Source of the DNA: Cornus controversa
Taxonomy: Eukaryota; Streptophyta; Magnoliopsida; Cornales; Cornaceae
Direction of reading: 5' to 3'
Length of the DNA stretch: 64,000 nt
Assembly: GCA_026545225.1 (NCBI GenBank)
Contig: CM048846.1
Location: 17,176,501-17,240,500, forward strand
In this document: one piece after another, positions 44,746 through 57,084 of the stretch
Position numbering within the stretch: position 1 is the stretch's first letter
How the letters are laid out: every line of letters starts with the position of its first letter
The notes under the pieces: generated by a model
What the model was told of the DNA's origin: nothing
Database searches by the model: none
Seen by the model: the letters and a program-made list of their open reading frames with translations, nothing else
Made by a program: the position numbers and the translations under genes

Positions 44746-46441
44746 GTATGTTACCTTCTAATTATTTGCTCTCAACACTTTTTAGCTATTTTATGAAATT
44801 GTTTTTCTTATAACACTTGTATATATTTTTTTTTGTAAAAATTAACTTAATTCAATTGGTGTCATCCTATATTAGTTGTTTATGTTAGTTGTTGGGAACT
44901 AATGAATAATTCTTAGCATATACACTGATTAATACACATAAAACTCATAGCAATAATTTGTATTTGGAGTGAGGAAATCAAAAATTAAAAATCAGAGGAA
45001 GAAGAATGAACAGTGGCAGCAAGCATTTCACGTTTTCATTTCACTTCATATGAGAATACAAAAGAGGGCAAAATACATATATAAAACATGTGATAAAAAA
45101 ACCCAAAAGACTTGTAGACATATCAGTCACAAAAGATAACCAAGAATACATATATTTAACTATGATTAAGAGATAGTAAGTTAGTTGTTACAACAGCAAT
45201 TTAAAGCACATTAACTTCAACATTCTCCCCCTTGATGTGCTGCTCTTGAATTCCCAGCTGCTCTCTGAACTTCAGATATTTTTCTTTTGAAAGAGCCTTT
45301 GTTAAAATGTTAGCAACTTGATCCTTTTGATGTTGTTTTAAAATTGTTAAATAACTCGCAAGTGTACGAATCTATTGAAGAATAGATCGGCAAGAACGAG
45401 GTCGAACCCAAGGGAATGCTTTGAGAAGAAAAACTAATACAAATTCAAATTAATTTAAAACTAATCTAGTTTAAACAAAATTTGGTTGATTTGAGAAAAA
45501 TTAACTAACATGAAAATAAAATATTACTATTGAAATCAAACAGAGAAAATAACTAAGGTTTCGGATTCCACCACCATTAAATCCATGAAACTTCTAATAT
45601 TCATTTATTAATTCCCAAATTTGGAGTAGCAATCAAGAAATCAATCTATTGCTTACTCAAGATTTAACAATAAAGTACTATAAAAAATATATTAAAAAGG
45701 TAGATTTTCCTTCGCTTTACTAGTGTAAAATTCTAAGCATCCTATGTATCCAATTTAATGAAAAACACAAGATCAAAGATTATCACTTTTAAGAAATACA
45801 AACCCAAGCTTAGATTAATTATAATACTTTCTAACTACCACATATACATGATATAGATGGTGAAAGAATTATAAAATAATTAATCACAAGAAGCAAAAAT
45901 CATAAGCAATTAAATCACACACATGAGAATCAATTAATGAACAAAAGAACTTCACTTCATTAATGGAGGTTTCCTCCTCAACCCTAGTTGAGGAGTTTAG
46001 TTACACATAGTAGAAGAAGAAGATAACAAAATAATAAAAGACATAATAAATAAATAAAACCCGGATTGTCTCTGTCTTCTCTGCCCTGGCCTCCTCTTCT
46101 TTTCTCCTCCAAAATAGCCTCCAATTTACCTCTTTATACCCCAAGAGAATACATAAAGTCCTAATCTAATTAGGAGATAAAGTCCTAATCCAATTAGGAA
46201 ATAATTAGGGTTTTTCTGCAGCCCTAAATAGGTAGATTTTTCTGCTGACTTTCGGCCCAAGTTTTGACCCAGTAGAAGTCCGATTCACGAAATTTTCGTG
46301 AAATACAAAAGTCTCCAGAATCGAATTTCGTTCAACCTATATGTGAATTCAGTCGAATTGACACTCGAAAATAAGCTTTTCAGTCCAATTTCCAAAACGG
46401 GATTAAAACTAAATTAAGTGCAAAATTGGGCTTCAGACCCG

Positions 46442-47669
46442 TGACGAGTGTAGATTAATGGATGTTTGTCATTGCTTTTCTACACTTCGTACAAAAAATA
46501 ATAAAACCTATAAAAACTTTACTAAAAACTGTATAGTAGTAAGCAGAGTCGAACCACTCTCAAGTGAGAATTAATAACAAGTCTAAACTTCAAAACCTAA
46601 TTATCTTGAGATGAAAAATGAATATTTTAAAAAGTAAAATTCTGATTTTTTATTTAATAATAAAAACTAATATTAAATGTCTTAGATTAAATGATGGAAA
46701 AAATCTCAAGGAAAGATAATTCACCACCATGGATCCATATAAATAAAGTTTTTTTTTTTATATTCTTATCTAATTTTTCCTCCAATAACCAATACACTTC
46801 ACCAATCCAATTAGAACTTGGAAAGATGAAGAAAAATATGGAATAAAAAAGAATGACTTGATTATATATGAGAGAGACATTCTTTTACGTAATCTGATGC
46901 ACATTGGCTAGGTAAACAGAGGTATGCATTATTCGAATTACCATTATTTGGCAAACACGAAGAATCCTTCCTCTACTTTTAGAAAATAAAATCCAGAATA
47001 GAAGAGTAGAAGAATGCTCTTGGGAGGAAAAAGTAGACAAGAAAATAAAACAACTTATCTATACTTCAGCCATGGTGGCTTCATCACTCCCTTGAGAAGG
47101 ATGTTTACGCTTGCATATTAATCAAAAATAAACAAATATAAATGAAACTACTACTCATCATTGAATAAATACACTATTTTTTTCTATAATTTCTCTACAA
47201 TTTCTAACCCCCTTCACCATCTCCTAAGACCCCCTATTTATAGAGTTAAAGGGGAATGGTTTAGGTGGAAAAAATTTAAAATACAAAATTCAAAATACAA
47301 AATTTGAAATTCAAAATACAAAATTCAAAATACAAAATTTTGAATTTAAATATCTAATATTTGATCTCCATATCTTTAATTTGAATTCTGGACTGCAGAC
47401 GTGGCCGTGCAAAAAAGTATTTTGCAAAGTTTTGAACTTGAGACCTCTTGTGAAGTAGATTGCACAGAATACCATCTCTCCAACAATTCTTCTGATGTTC
47501 ATCTTTGGCTATATATATCCTTTTTAGCCATCTCTTGCTACTTTTTTTCTTATTTGGAAATCAACCCCTACAAAACATAAAATGTAAAGATAAGAACATT
47601 TAAATAAAATAAAAGATGAATTAAAAACTTATTTTAGGATATAAAATAACAAGTTTTGTACACTTATCA
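46442..47669 (-). repeat. 3' LTR (minus orientation) of the nested element
   Basis: 1228 bp. It reads TGATAAGTGTAC...CTCGTCA on the minus strand, with TATA box ctctataaatag near 47235-47245. Confidence 0.85.
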
Positions 47670-48245
47670 AATTACCCCCAAACGAGCTTTTGCTAGTCCT
47701 CTAGCAAATACAAGCAAAAGAAATTAATGTACAAAACTGTTACTTTTATTTAACTCCTAACTAAAGATGTGCCACTTTCGCAGGCTGTTCTCGATTGCAT
47801 TTATCATATGCAATAAGGCCTTAAAACCCTAGGTTACCCCTAGTGGACGACTTATAGCCTCGTGAGGGTTTGCAGTGAAGGTACCCACAGACTTTCTAAC
47901 TATTACAAAGAAGAGTTGTTTTAAGGCAGTAATTTCCCATATTGTTCAGAGAATCTCCTGTATATCCATGAAACATGAAAAATAAGAAATGAAATTGATA
48001 AGTTCCTCATATACAACAAGCTACTAGGGTGTTATAACAATAAACATCAAGAAAAAATCATCCACAAGTAACCTAGAAGTAGAGTGAATGTGTGTGAAGT
48101 CGACAAAAAGCCATCCTCAAATTCAAGTAATATAATTTCCCAAATCACTAGAAGAAAAAGACGTTTTGACTTCAAATCTCACAGGTAGATATCTCTCTAA
48201 AAGAACAACTCTCGGAGATTTGGTTAACTGTTTCTCTTAGTTGTA

Positions 48246-49180
48246 TGAATCCACATAAATAAATTTTCTAATATTCTTATCTAGTTTTTTCTCCAATAAC
48301 CAATACACTTCACCAATCCAATTAGAACTTGGAAAGATGAAGGAAAATATGGAATAAAAAAGAATGACTTGATTATATATGAGAGAGACATTCTTTTACT
48401 TAATCTGATGCACATTGGTTAGGTAAACAGAGGTAGGCATTATTCGAATTATCATTATTTGGCAAACACGAAGAATCCTTCCTCTACTTCTAGAAAATAA
48501 AATCCAGAATAGAAGAGTAGAAGAATGCTCTTGGGAGGAAAAAGTAGACAAGAAAATAAAACAACTTATCTATACTTCAGCCATGGTGGCTTCATCACTC
48601 CCTTGAGAAGGATGTTTACGCTTGCATATTAATAAAAAATAAACAAATATAAATGAAACTACTACTCATCATTGAATAAATACACTATTTTTTTCTATAA
48701 TTTCTCTACAATTTCTAACCCCCTTCACCATCTCCTAAGACCCCCTATTTATAGAGTTAAAGGGGAATGGTTTAGGTGGAAAAAATTTAAAATACAAAAT
48801 TCAAAATACAAAATTTGAAATTCAAAATACAAAATTCAAAATACAAAATTTTGAATTTAAATATCTAATATTTGATCTCCATATCTTTAATTTGAATTCT
48901 GGACTGCAGACGTGGCCGTGCAAAAAAGTATTTTGCAAAGTTTTGAACTTGAGACCTCTTGTGAAGTAGATTGCACAGAATACCATCTCTCCAACAATTC
49001 TTCTGATGTTCATCTTTGGCTATATATATCCTTTTTAGCCATCTTTTGCTACTTTTTTTCTTATTTGGAAATCAACCCCTACAAAACATAAAATGTAAAG
49101 ATAAGAACATTTAAATAAAATAAAAGATGAATTAAAAACTTATTTTAGGATATAAAATAACAAGTTTTGTACACTTATCA
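48246..49180 (-). repeat. 5' LTR (minus orientation), truncated
   Basis: Nearly identical to 46731-47669 but missing the ~290 bp that follow in the complete copy. The internal region next to it has therefore been deleted together with the LTR end and primer-binding site. Confidence 0.85.
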
Positions 49181-49408
49181 ACCCGTAACCTCCTTAAGCA
49201 GTTGTACTTCTCTTGAACCACTTTATTGGGCTGTTCTGAGTTAAAATATGGAGTTGAATGGACCCATTAAATGTAGGCTTCATATAACCTTCTTGGATAT
49301 CATCTTTAAAAGCTCAAAATCATGATTTTATCTGAAATAATCATTAAGGTCCTGAAAAAGACAGAAAATAAAAAAATAGAGTAAAATCACATATAACCTA
49401 TCACCTTT

Positions 49409-50340
49409 GACCTGCAAAATGTTAAATACACTCCACCTTCTTCAATGGCTTCTCAAATGAAATGATGTTTAAGAGCAATGTGGCGAGTATGGCTGTGATA
49501 AACTGGATTTTTTGCCATAACATTAGCTGATTTGTTGTCACAACAAATTTTTGTACTTTCGTCTTGCTTCTCTTGAACATCTTCTAAAATTCTTCTCAAC
49601 CATATTGCTTGTGAAGTTGTCATGGATGCTGAAACATATTCAGCTTCAACAGAGGATTGAGCCACTGACTGTTGCTTCTTTGATGCCCAAGAAAATGCAT
49701 TTGAAGCAAGAGAAAATACATATCCGAATGTACTCTTCATGTCTTCAACACAGCCGCCCCAATCACTATCACAATATCCCTTTAATTTCATATCCAAGCC
49801 TCTGCAATACTTGATACCAAAGTTGGTAGTACCTCGAATATACCTCAACACTCTTTTTGCTGCACAAAAGTGAATTTGACTAAGACTAGTCATGAATCTC
49901 GACAATAAACTTGCTGCGAACATGATGTCTGGTCTTGTGGCAGTAAGATACAACAATTTTCCAACCAAGCTTCTATACAAAGTTGCATCAGCCTTCATTT
50001 CTCCATCATCTTTAATGAATTTCTCATTCACAACAAGAGGTGTGGCCATTGGTTTGCAACCACTCATACCAAATTTCTTCAATGTATCTTCGGCATACTT
50101 CTTTTGAGAAATAAAAACTCCATCATCATCTTGATGTATTTCAATGCCAAGAAAATGTTGTAGCAGCCCCATGTCACTCATTTCATACCTTTTCATCATT
50201 TATCTCATACACTTCACTCAAACTTCTCATTTTCTTTGGAGATGATTGAGGTAAGTCTTCATCACTTTCATCTTCATGAACATATTTTTTTCCTTCTTCA
50301 TTAATCAAACCAATACATTTTTCAACTTTTCTTTGATCCC
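49409..50340 (-). pseudogene. copia RT C-terminal part and RNase H, RT core deleted
   Basis: The frame jumps from the post-integrase linker (IGLINEEGKKYVHEDESDED, near 50310-50250) directly to the end of RT (KRYEMSDMGLLQHFLGIEI, 50199 downward). The RT catalytic core, about 180 residues, is therefore missing. RNase H follows: SLVGKLLYLTATRPDIMF, GYCDSDWGGC, QSVAQSSVEAEYVSAS and HIALKHHFI, ending at a TGA (49450) where Arg is expected. The last codons are separated by the solo LTR and resume at 45322-45223 (DQVANILTKALSKEKYLKF). Confidence 0.88.
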
Positions 50341-50344
50341 AATT

Positions 50345-51504
50345 TCATGTAGCATCTTCATCAAATAAAACATACCGGCTGAGAATTATTATTTTTTTCT
50401 TCAAGCTAAATAATCTATAGCTTTTAGAATTTGTACTATAGCCCACAAATATGCATCTTTCACTTGTTTCATCCAATTTATATCTTCTTTCTTTCGGGAT
50501 TTGAGTATAACAAACATAACCAAAAACTTTGAGATGATTCACCGATGGTTTCCTCCCACTCCAAACTTCTATGAGTGTTTGATTCCAAACGGCCTTTGTA
50601 GGACTTTTATTTATCAAGTACAATGCTGTGTAAACAGCTTCAGCCCAAAAAGCTTTGGGCAGGCCTTTTCCATGTAGCATTGATTAGGCCTTTTCCATCA
50701 CTGTTTGATTTTTCCTTTCGCACACTCCATTTTATTGTGGAATATAAGTAATTGTAAGCTGCCTTTCCATGCCTTCATCTTCACAAAATTTATCAAACTC
50801 TTTAGAGTTATACTCCTTTCCTCTATCACTTCTCAAAATCTTGATCTGATGTCCACTTTGCTTTTCGACAAGATTTTTGAACTTCTTGAAAATAGGAAAA
50901 ACTTCAGATCGTTCCCTCATGAAATATGCCCATGTCATTCTAGTAAAATCATCAATAAAGAGAATGAACTATTTGTTACCGACATGTGAAAGAGTTCTCA
51001 TTGGTCCACAAACATCGATATGAATTAACTCACTTCTTTGGCTCTCCAAGCTACTCCATTTGGAAAAGATTTTCGGTGATGCTTCCCAAGTGCACACCCT
51101 TCACAAGTGCCATGAGATTCTTCAATATTGGGAAGACCATGAACCATATTCTTTTGATGAAGTAACTTGAGGCTATGAAAATTCAAATGCCCAAGTCTTT
51201 TATCCCACAACCATAAATTATCATCAACTTGAGCCTTCAAAGTAACATTTTCAGCATACTTGAATGTAAGTGAAAATTTTCTATTTTCTCCCATTTGTAC
51301 TTGCGCCACAATCTGGCTTGCAGCACTTTTATCTTGAATTATGCATCTTTTTCCTTCAAAGTGGACTGAATATCCGTGTTCAACAAGTTGCCCAACACTT
51401 AGTAAATTCTGCGCCAAATCTAGGACTAGCAACACATCACTAGAAAATTTAGTCCCTCTTTTAGTTTCAACACAAATTGTTCCTTTGCCTTTTGCATTCA
51501 CCAA
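50345..51504 (-). pseudogene. copia pre-integrase and integrase remnant
   Basis: 51504-51025 carries LLVLDLAQNLLSVGQL and LWDKRLGHLNFHSLKLL and CEGCALGKHHRKSFP, the GAG-pre-integrase zinc-binding domain. 50938-50732 carries integrase core words ([13 protein letters not shown] with the middle catalytic Asp, and a degraded end). 50680-50345 has KGLPKAFWAEAV, INKSPTKA and FGYVCY, the integrase C-terminal region. Frameshifts or stops separate the three. Confidence 0.85.
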
Positions 51505-51554
51505 TCATGTGGTTACTACAACAACTATCCAAGAACCAAACATTATTGTTGTGC

Positions 51555-52594
51555 TCAGAAGCACTTGACAAGCATAAAACAAGTTTCCTTCAGCTGCATT
51601 ATCTTTAGAAAAATTGGCTTGTTAATGATTTTTGAGTCTACAATCTTTTGAAAGATGCCCAAATTTTTTGCAGTTAAAACATTGTGGTTTTCCTTTGAAC
51701 CAACAATCTTTGTCAACATCGTTGCTCCTTTGGCAAATACTACATTTTTGTGAACTTCCTTCAACATTTGATCTTCTATCATAGTTAAATCTACCTCTTC
51801 CTCTTGATGAATATCTTCCTCTTGATCTTCCTCTTTCTTGTGATCCACCACCTCTAGATGGTTCTCTTTTAGGTTGTTCAATTTTTTATGATTCTTTCAT
51901 ATTAGACTTGGAGCCAAGATTAACATTGGACTGAAAAGCACTTTCAATGGACTTTTCAAACTGCCATGTTAGTCTTTGCTCGTGGGATTTCAAAGAACCC
52001 ATCAGCTCATAAACACTCAATGAAGAGATGTCATTTGTTTATTCAATTATACCAACAACTGAATCATCTTTTTCAGGTAAACTCACCAAAATTTTCTCAA
52101 CAATTCTTTTATCATCTATCTTTTCACCATAAGACTTCATTTGATTAACAATGTCCATGATTTTGGAGAAGTATTCTTTTAAAGTTTTTGATTCCTTCAT
52201 CTTCAAATGTTCTAACTCTCTTCTAAGAGTTTGAAGTTTAATAGTGAGTAACTTTTTATCTCCTTGAAACTTCTTCCGAAGAATGTGCCAAGCTTTCTTT
52301 GTTGTGATAGCTTCCATGATTCTTGAAAACAACTCATCTGAAATTGCTTGTTGTATGAACGCGAGAGTTTTCGCATCCATTTTCCGGTTCTTTTCAAGTA
52401 GTTCCATCTCAGCAATCGTTAACTCTGTCGTCGATTCAAGTTCTTCGTACCCAACTTCAACATAACCCCACAAATCTTGAGATTGAAAGATTCTCTTTAA
52501 TTATTTTGATATACCAGTAATCATACCATTCTCCGTCAAACTTAGGAATTAATGTTTGTTGAGTGCCCAGAATTTGATTGCTTGAGGTGGCCAT
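51555..52594 (-). pseudogene. copia gag (UBN2-type) in CNL intron 1
   Basis: ATG at 52594 begins MATSSNQILGTQQTLIPKFDGEWYDYW split by a frameshift near 52490, then an open stretch 52473-52039 with GYVEVGYEE, KKAWHILRKKFQGD and LRRELEHLKMKE, the standard gag_pre / UBN2 core. 51881-51555 holds a charged Glu/Lys-rich region and a degraded zinc-knuckle area (CFKCQ-like residues are no longer in order). Several stops; non-coding. Confidence 0.85.
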
Positions 52595-53471
52595 AAAGAG
52601 ATTTCAAGAGATGAGGAACTTTGTTACTTCAAGCTGGCGAGCATATACACTGATTAGTACACATAAAACTCACAACAATAATTTGTATTTGGAGTGAGGA
52701 AATCAAAAATTAAAAATCAGAGAAAAAAGAGTGAACAGAAGGCAGCACATGTCATGCACCCACACGAAACTGAATTTCATACCACCACACTCACACACGT
52801 CGCAACATGCTTGATGCACACCCACATATAAGTGTGTATGTATATTTATATATATAAATTAGAGATATTCCATTAATTTTTATATTCTTAGAAATTTTAT
52901 TTTAATATTTATGTTTGCTTTTACACGTATGACATTACTACCATACTAACATGCTTTTATTAGCATAATTTTCTACCCTAACTTTTCTTATTATGTTTAT
53001 TCAAATTTCTATACTCAACTGCAATTCCAAATTGATATAAGTTTAATCTAGATCAAACAAAAATATTTAAATCTAAACAAAATAGCATATTAAAATTGAG
53101 GATATTACAAAAACAGACCATAACTCTACATCTAATTTGGAAATAAAAAAATAGGCATAGTAGAATAACAATATTACTTGGGCCTTTTATTTCCAAAGAC
53201 TTGTGGGCTCCAAAATGAGAGAGCAACCCAACAAAGAGCTGGATTGTACTTCATTTGTTTGAAAAATATCATACAAGAAGAACTCTATTTTTCGTCAGGA
53301 AATTTTTAAGTAAAAAAGAAAGAACTCTAGTTGACTCCTCATGCAGCGTTGACAATTTTTATTTTAAAATGGTAAGAGCCAAATGTTGCAAAATTTACTA
53401 ATAACCGACCACTAGCCAACTGAAGAGCTGAATTCTTGACTACAAAATGTAATATATAATGAATTTTGCAG

Positions 53472-54200
53472 GTTGCATTCCCTGCTTTGGAGGAACTGAC
53501 AATTGAAGGATTGAAAAGTCTTACAGCAATATGGGATGACCAATCACAATCACTCCTAGTGAAGAAAGTTGAACATTTCTTTCGGTGCCTAATGTACATG
53601 ACCGTCTTCGAATGTGAGAAACTGGTGAATGTGATTCCCTCCAATGTGCTCCCAAGGTTACAGAACCTTGAACTACTGGTAGTTCGTGGATGTGATTCAC
53701 TTGTATTACAAACTGAAGTGCTCACTACAGTTGAAAAAGGGTCTCCAACAACAGCACCAACAATTAATGTACTCCCTGCGCTACAAGAAATGCTTTTAGA
53801 GTATCTACCTAACTTGGTGATGTATATGAGGTTGAATAGAAAGGGACACTCTACTGGTAGACTTTGTGCCTATTCAAACTTAACAGATCTCCACCTTTCT
53901 AATCGTGACAGTTTGGGAAATGCATTCTCACCATCCACAGCATCATACCTTGTGCACCGCCAAAAATTAAGAGTACATAACTGTGAGAAGATGGAAGAGA
54001 TAGTTGCCTTTGAAAAGGGAAATTTAGGAGAAGAAGATGTAGTGCATGATGAGACCATTGTCTTCCCTCAATTAAAGCAATTGGAACTTTGGAACTTGCC
54101 AAACTTCAGAAGTATCTGCTGCACTCGTGGATCCAAAAAACAACAAGAAGAAACAGTGGAGCAGCACATTCCCAGACTGGAAGCCCTCTTCAACCACAAG
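53472..54200 (+). CDS. CNL LRR exon 2 (module)
   Basis: 729 bp, 243 codons, open throughout, acceptor tgcag before and donor gtacgt after, phase 0 at both ends. It starts VAFPALEELTIEGLKSLTAI and ends RLEALFNHK. It carries LRRs of the type seen at the end of At4g27190-like receptors (LVNVIPSNVLPRLQNLELL, FPQLKQLELWNLPNFRSI). It was presumably read as part of the CNL. It is nearly identical to exon 4, so one is a duplicate. Confidence 0.8.
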
Positions 54201-55109
54201 GTACGTATGAGAGTGTGTCCTAACTCCTAATTACTAAAATTAATGGATCTTGGAAGCTATTAAGGGGAACCTTTTCTTACTGGCAACATAGCTATTAAGC
54301 CTTCTTCAACCACAACCCTAGCTGCTAGTTTTTCTCTTACCCATCAAATAGAATTTGACTCTTACCCATCAAATAGCACAACTTTTTCAATAAAAATTAC
54401 AAATATTTATAATTTGTGATCCCTTGCCCCTCTGCACATTTGTTGATCTCTTCTCTTCTTCCTTTTTTTTTTTTTTTACAGTGATCCACCAAAACCCCAG
54501 CTGCTAGTTTATCTTTATTTTCCTATCTCTTTTTCTAATTATTTTCTTTCTTTTCTTATCTCTTTTCTAACAGCTATTTTGTCTTTATGTTTTGTTGATT
54601 ATTGTTGTTTTTGGAACGGGCCTTCATTAATATGGTGGCCTAGAGAGGTATGCATCTCTGTTTTCTGTATTTGGTTTGTTCTTTATTAATAAAAATCCCT
54701 TGGAAAAAAAAATAGAGTAGATATTGGATCAGGCGTACCACCCAATGTGGGTGTATCAATAACATGGTATGTCTGACGCATTTAATATTTTCTCCTTAAA
54801 ATAGATATTTTGTTAATTTAAAAAGTTTTCAAATTTTGGGATTAATTTAGGAAAACAATTTATTTACTTTGACTTTTTGGAATAAACACTAATCCCAGGA
54901 AGAATTAAAAGATGACTCATTAATCTAGCATCACGTTGAACTTTCAAAACTAACTTCATTAGGCAATCTTTAATTTAACCCTAAATTTGTTGATTTCAGA
55001 TCCATTCATTTTTTCAGTTGAATAATGTATAAAGTATAATTTTAGATCCATTCTTTGGTACGATTTTTCCCACACCTATTAATGAAATGTGATATAATGA
55101 ATTTTGCAG
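54201..55109 (+). other. CNL intron 2, with a possible LINE 3' fragment
   Basis: GT-AG intron of 909 bp. 54600-54712 (ttaataaaaatcccttgg followed by a run of A) resembles the 3' end of a plant LINE or another retroposed poly(A) sequence. Nothing else recognised. Confidence 0.45.
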
Positions 55110-55457
55110 GTTAAGTTTCCAGCTTTGAAGGAATTGAAGATTGAGAACTTGGAAAGTATCACAGAAATATGGGACAACAAATTATTCCTAGGTTCGGAAG
55201 CAAAAGATTCTTTTCGGCAGCTGAGGAGCATCAATGTGCAAATTTGTGAGAAATTAGTGAGTGTATTTCCACCCAATGCACTCTCATTGTTGCAGGATCT
55301 TGAAATTCTCAAAGTTGGAAGAATATCGGGAATTGAAGAGATTGCTACTAAAGAAGGCAGTGATGAGATTCTCGTGTTCCCTCGGTTAAAAACTATGGAT
55401 GGAGTACTGGAGGAGAATAATATTTCCCAACAACAACCTCTCTTCAACAACAGTAAG
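55110..55457 (+). CDS. CNL LRR exon 3 (module, short)
   Basis: 348 bp, 116 codons, phase 0 at both ends, open. It starts VKFPALKELKIENLESITEI and ends QQPLFNNSK before gtacat. It is homologous to exon 2 in its first ~70 codons (IWD, CEKLVSVFP, LLQDLEIL) but lacks the central LRR block, so it is a shortened or differently built module. Confidence 0.78.
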
Positions 55458-57084
55458 GTACATACATGTGTCCATAATTAATCCTAGTTAATCATTGGGT
55501 GCACAACTGAAATTAATTAAGCGAACCTAGGGGTTGTAGCTGCTACAAACTAGGTTGCTCACTTTCCAAAAGCTTTAGTAACAGAAAAGAAACGCGACGT
55601 TATCTCCATTTTGGTTGCTTAAAACCTGCCTTCTGCTTTTGGTCTCTTTTTATCATCGTTGAATCTCAAGTGTGGCTGGCCTCTTCCAAAATTTTATGTT
55701 GCCTCTTTCTCAAAACACCAGTCATTGGCCCCAAAATTAGTGAGTTTAATATATATATATATTTGTTTCCCTTGAAACTCAGAGAAATTTCAGCTTTAAT
55801 ATTTTTCGCCTACTTTTGAAGTCCAAATCTTATTAAAAAAATAATAATAAGTTCAAAGTCTTTAGTCTAATATATTAACGCTTCATTTACATAAACACAT
55901 GTATAATATTCATTATATGAATTTCAGAGAGAAAAATGAAAAAATTACACTAATATTTCCTCATCTTTAATAGAAATACATGGACCTTTCTTTTCAGACA
56001 TTTTTGTTAAATTGTGTTTAGAAAAAAATATAAAAACTTAAGTGTTATGGGACCAAAATGATAAAAGTACCAACAACATTTTTTTAATGATACCGCATAT
56101 GCTAATATTTTTTGTTGTCAATTGTTAAAGGACAAATTCTATAATTACTCCTTCTATGAGTTATTAAATTATTTATTTATTTTGTCCCTAATCATCGTAT
56201 TATGTAAAAATTTGCAATATTTTTGTAGTTAAAATGATACATTTTTTTATTCTTTCATCAAGGTTGGAATCAAAGTACTCATTTTTTTTTCAAAAAATTG
56301 AATTTTTGAAAAATTGAAACAATTGCTAAAGGAAATTATTTATTTAATAATGTTTTTTCTCAACACTGTATTTCATACACCCACACTCACACTCACACAC
56401 ACACACACACATGTAGTATGTTTCATGCACACAAGTGTATACACATATTAAATTAGAGATCTTTCATTAAACCTTCCTTGAAGTTTTGTCTAATTACCCT
56501 CATATTACAGTTTTTAAAATATGGTGGTCAACCTCCTATGAGATTTGGTTGACTTTACTCCAGGTACTCCTATCATTAATTGATAGTCAGTTCTGTTAAA
56601 GTCAATTAACGTAAAAAAAAATTAAATGTCAAAACTACTCTTAGTTGGGATAGTATTTGTGTGACATTGATGGAGAAAATGTATATATAAAATATGTTAA
56701 TCTCAGTCAAATGATTAGAAATTGAAGTTATTTTTGCACAAAAGCATTATAAGTAGGGGAAAAAGCTTATATAAGTATTAAAATAAAATTTATAGGATCA
56801 TAAAATTTAGGGTAAATTACTCTAACTTCCCCTAAGATTTGACTTAATTACTCTCAACTTTATTTTAATACTTATATAAGCTTTTACCCCTGCCACATTA
56901 GTACCATATTAACATGAATTTAATAGCAAATTTTATACGGTAACTGTTCTAATTATTATATTCAAAAGATAAAGATTTGGAGTTCAAACTCCGAAAGCCA
57001 ATGGAGAGAGATGGGGTGTTAGTACCATTTTAATATGAATTTATTAGCGAAAATTTTACACTAACTTTTCTAATTACATTTAGG

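Larger units (their letters stand above)
46442..49180 (-). mobile_element. Deleted non-autonomous LTR element nested in the solo LTR
   Basis: Flanked by the 5-bp TSD acccg at 46437-46441 and 49181-49185. Ends are TGACGAGTGTAG... and ...GTACACTTATCA. It contains two LTR copies, 46442-47669 (complete, 1228 bp) and 48246-49180 (935 bp, lacking about 290 bp at one end), that are nearly identical at a 1511-bp offset. Between them lie only ~576 bp, including a polypurine tract on the minus strand (tttgggggtaatt) next to 47669. The two identical 63-codon minus-strand frames (47311 and 48822) are LTR sequence, not genes. Same family as 15489-19466. Confidence 0.85.
45328..49403 (-). mobile_element. 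Solo LTR inserted in the copia element, itself interrupted
   Basis: Inserted inside the copia RNase H tail with a perfect 5-bp TSD, ccttt, at 45323-45327 and 49404-49408. Ends are TGATGTTG... and ...CCTATCA (minus strand TGATAGG...ACATCA). After removing the inner element (46442-49180) it is about 1.33 kb, with a TATA-like gtataaagagg on the minus strand near 46135 and no internal domain, as expected of a solo LTR. The 'aataactcgcaagtgtacga' motif near its left end is common in plant LTR sequences. Confidence 0.75.
44918..52745 (-). mobile_element. Ty1/copia element in CNL intron 1, with deleted RT core and truncated 5' LTR
   Basis: The 3' LTR (minus orientation) is 44918-45222, preceded by a polypurine tract (aagggggagaa on the minus strand, 45223-45233). 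A matching piece of the 5' LTR lies at 52645-52745; both contain 'gcatatacactgatta' and 'gtatttggagtgaggaaatc'. Coding remnants run from 52594 down to 49409 and resume at 45322-45223 after the insertion. No TSD is clear. The usual initiator-Met PBS is not visible beside the 5' LTR piece (gctcgccagcttgaag instead), so that junction may be rearranged. Confidence 0.85.
44746..53471 (+). other. CNL intron 1, 8.7 kb, filled by nested retroelements
   Basis: Donor gtatgt at 44746, acceptor ttttgcag ending at 53471. Nearly all of it is a minus-strand copia element and its passengers (44918-52745). 52770-53471 is original intron sequence, because it matches the intron before exon 4 (56370-60659). Confidence 0.8.

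Noticed and set aside
47311..49013. Two identical 63-codon minus-strand open frames 1511 bp apart, looking like a duplicated small gene
   Set aside because: They are inside the two LTR copies of the nested element, contain low-complexity AAAATTCAAAAT repeats and have no protein similarity; identity follows from the LTR duplication.
53339..55450. Minus-strand open frames (53339-53725, 55079-55450, 60587-60913)
   Set aside because: Antisense shadows of the CNL LRR exons; the plus-strand frames have splice sites and LRR motifs.
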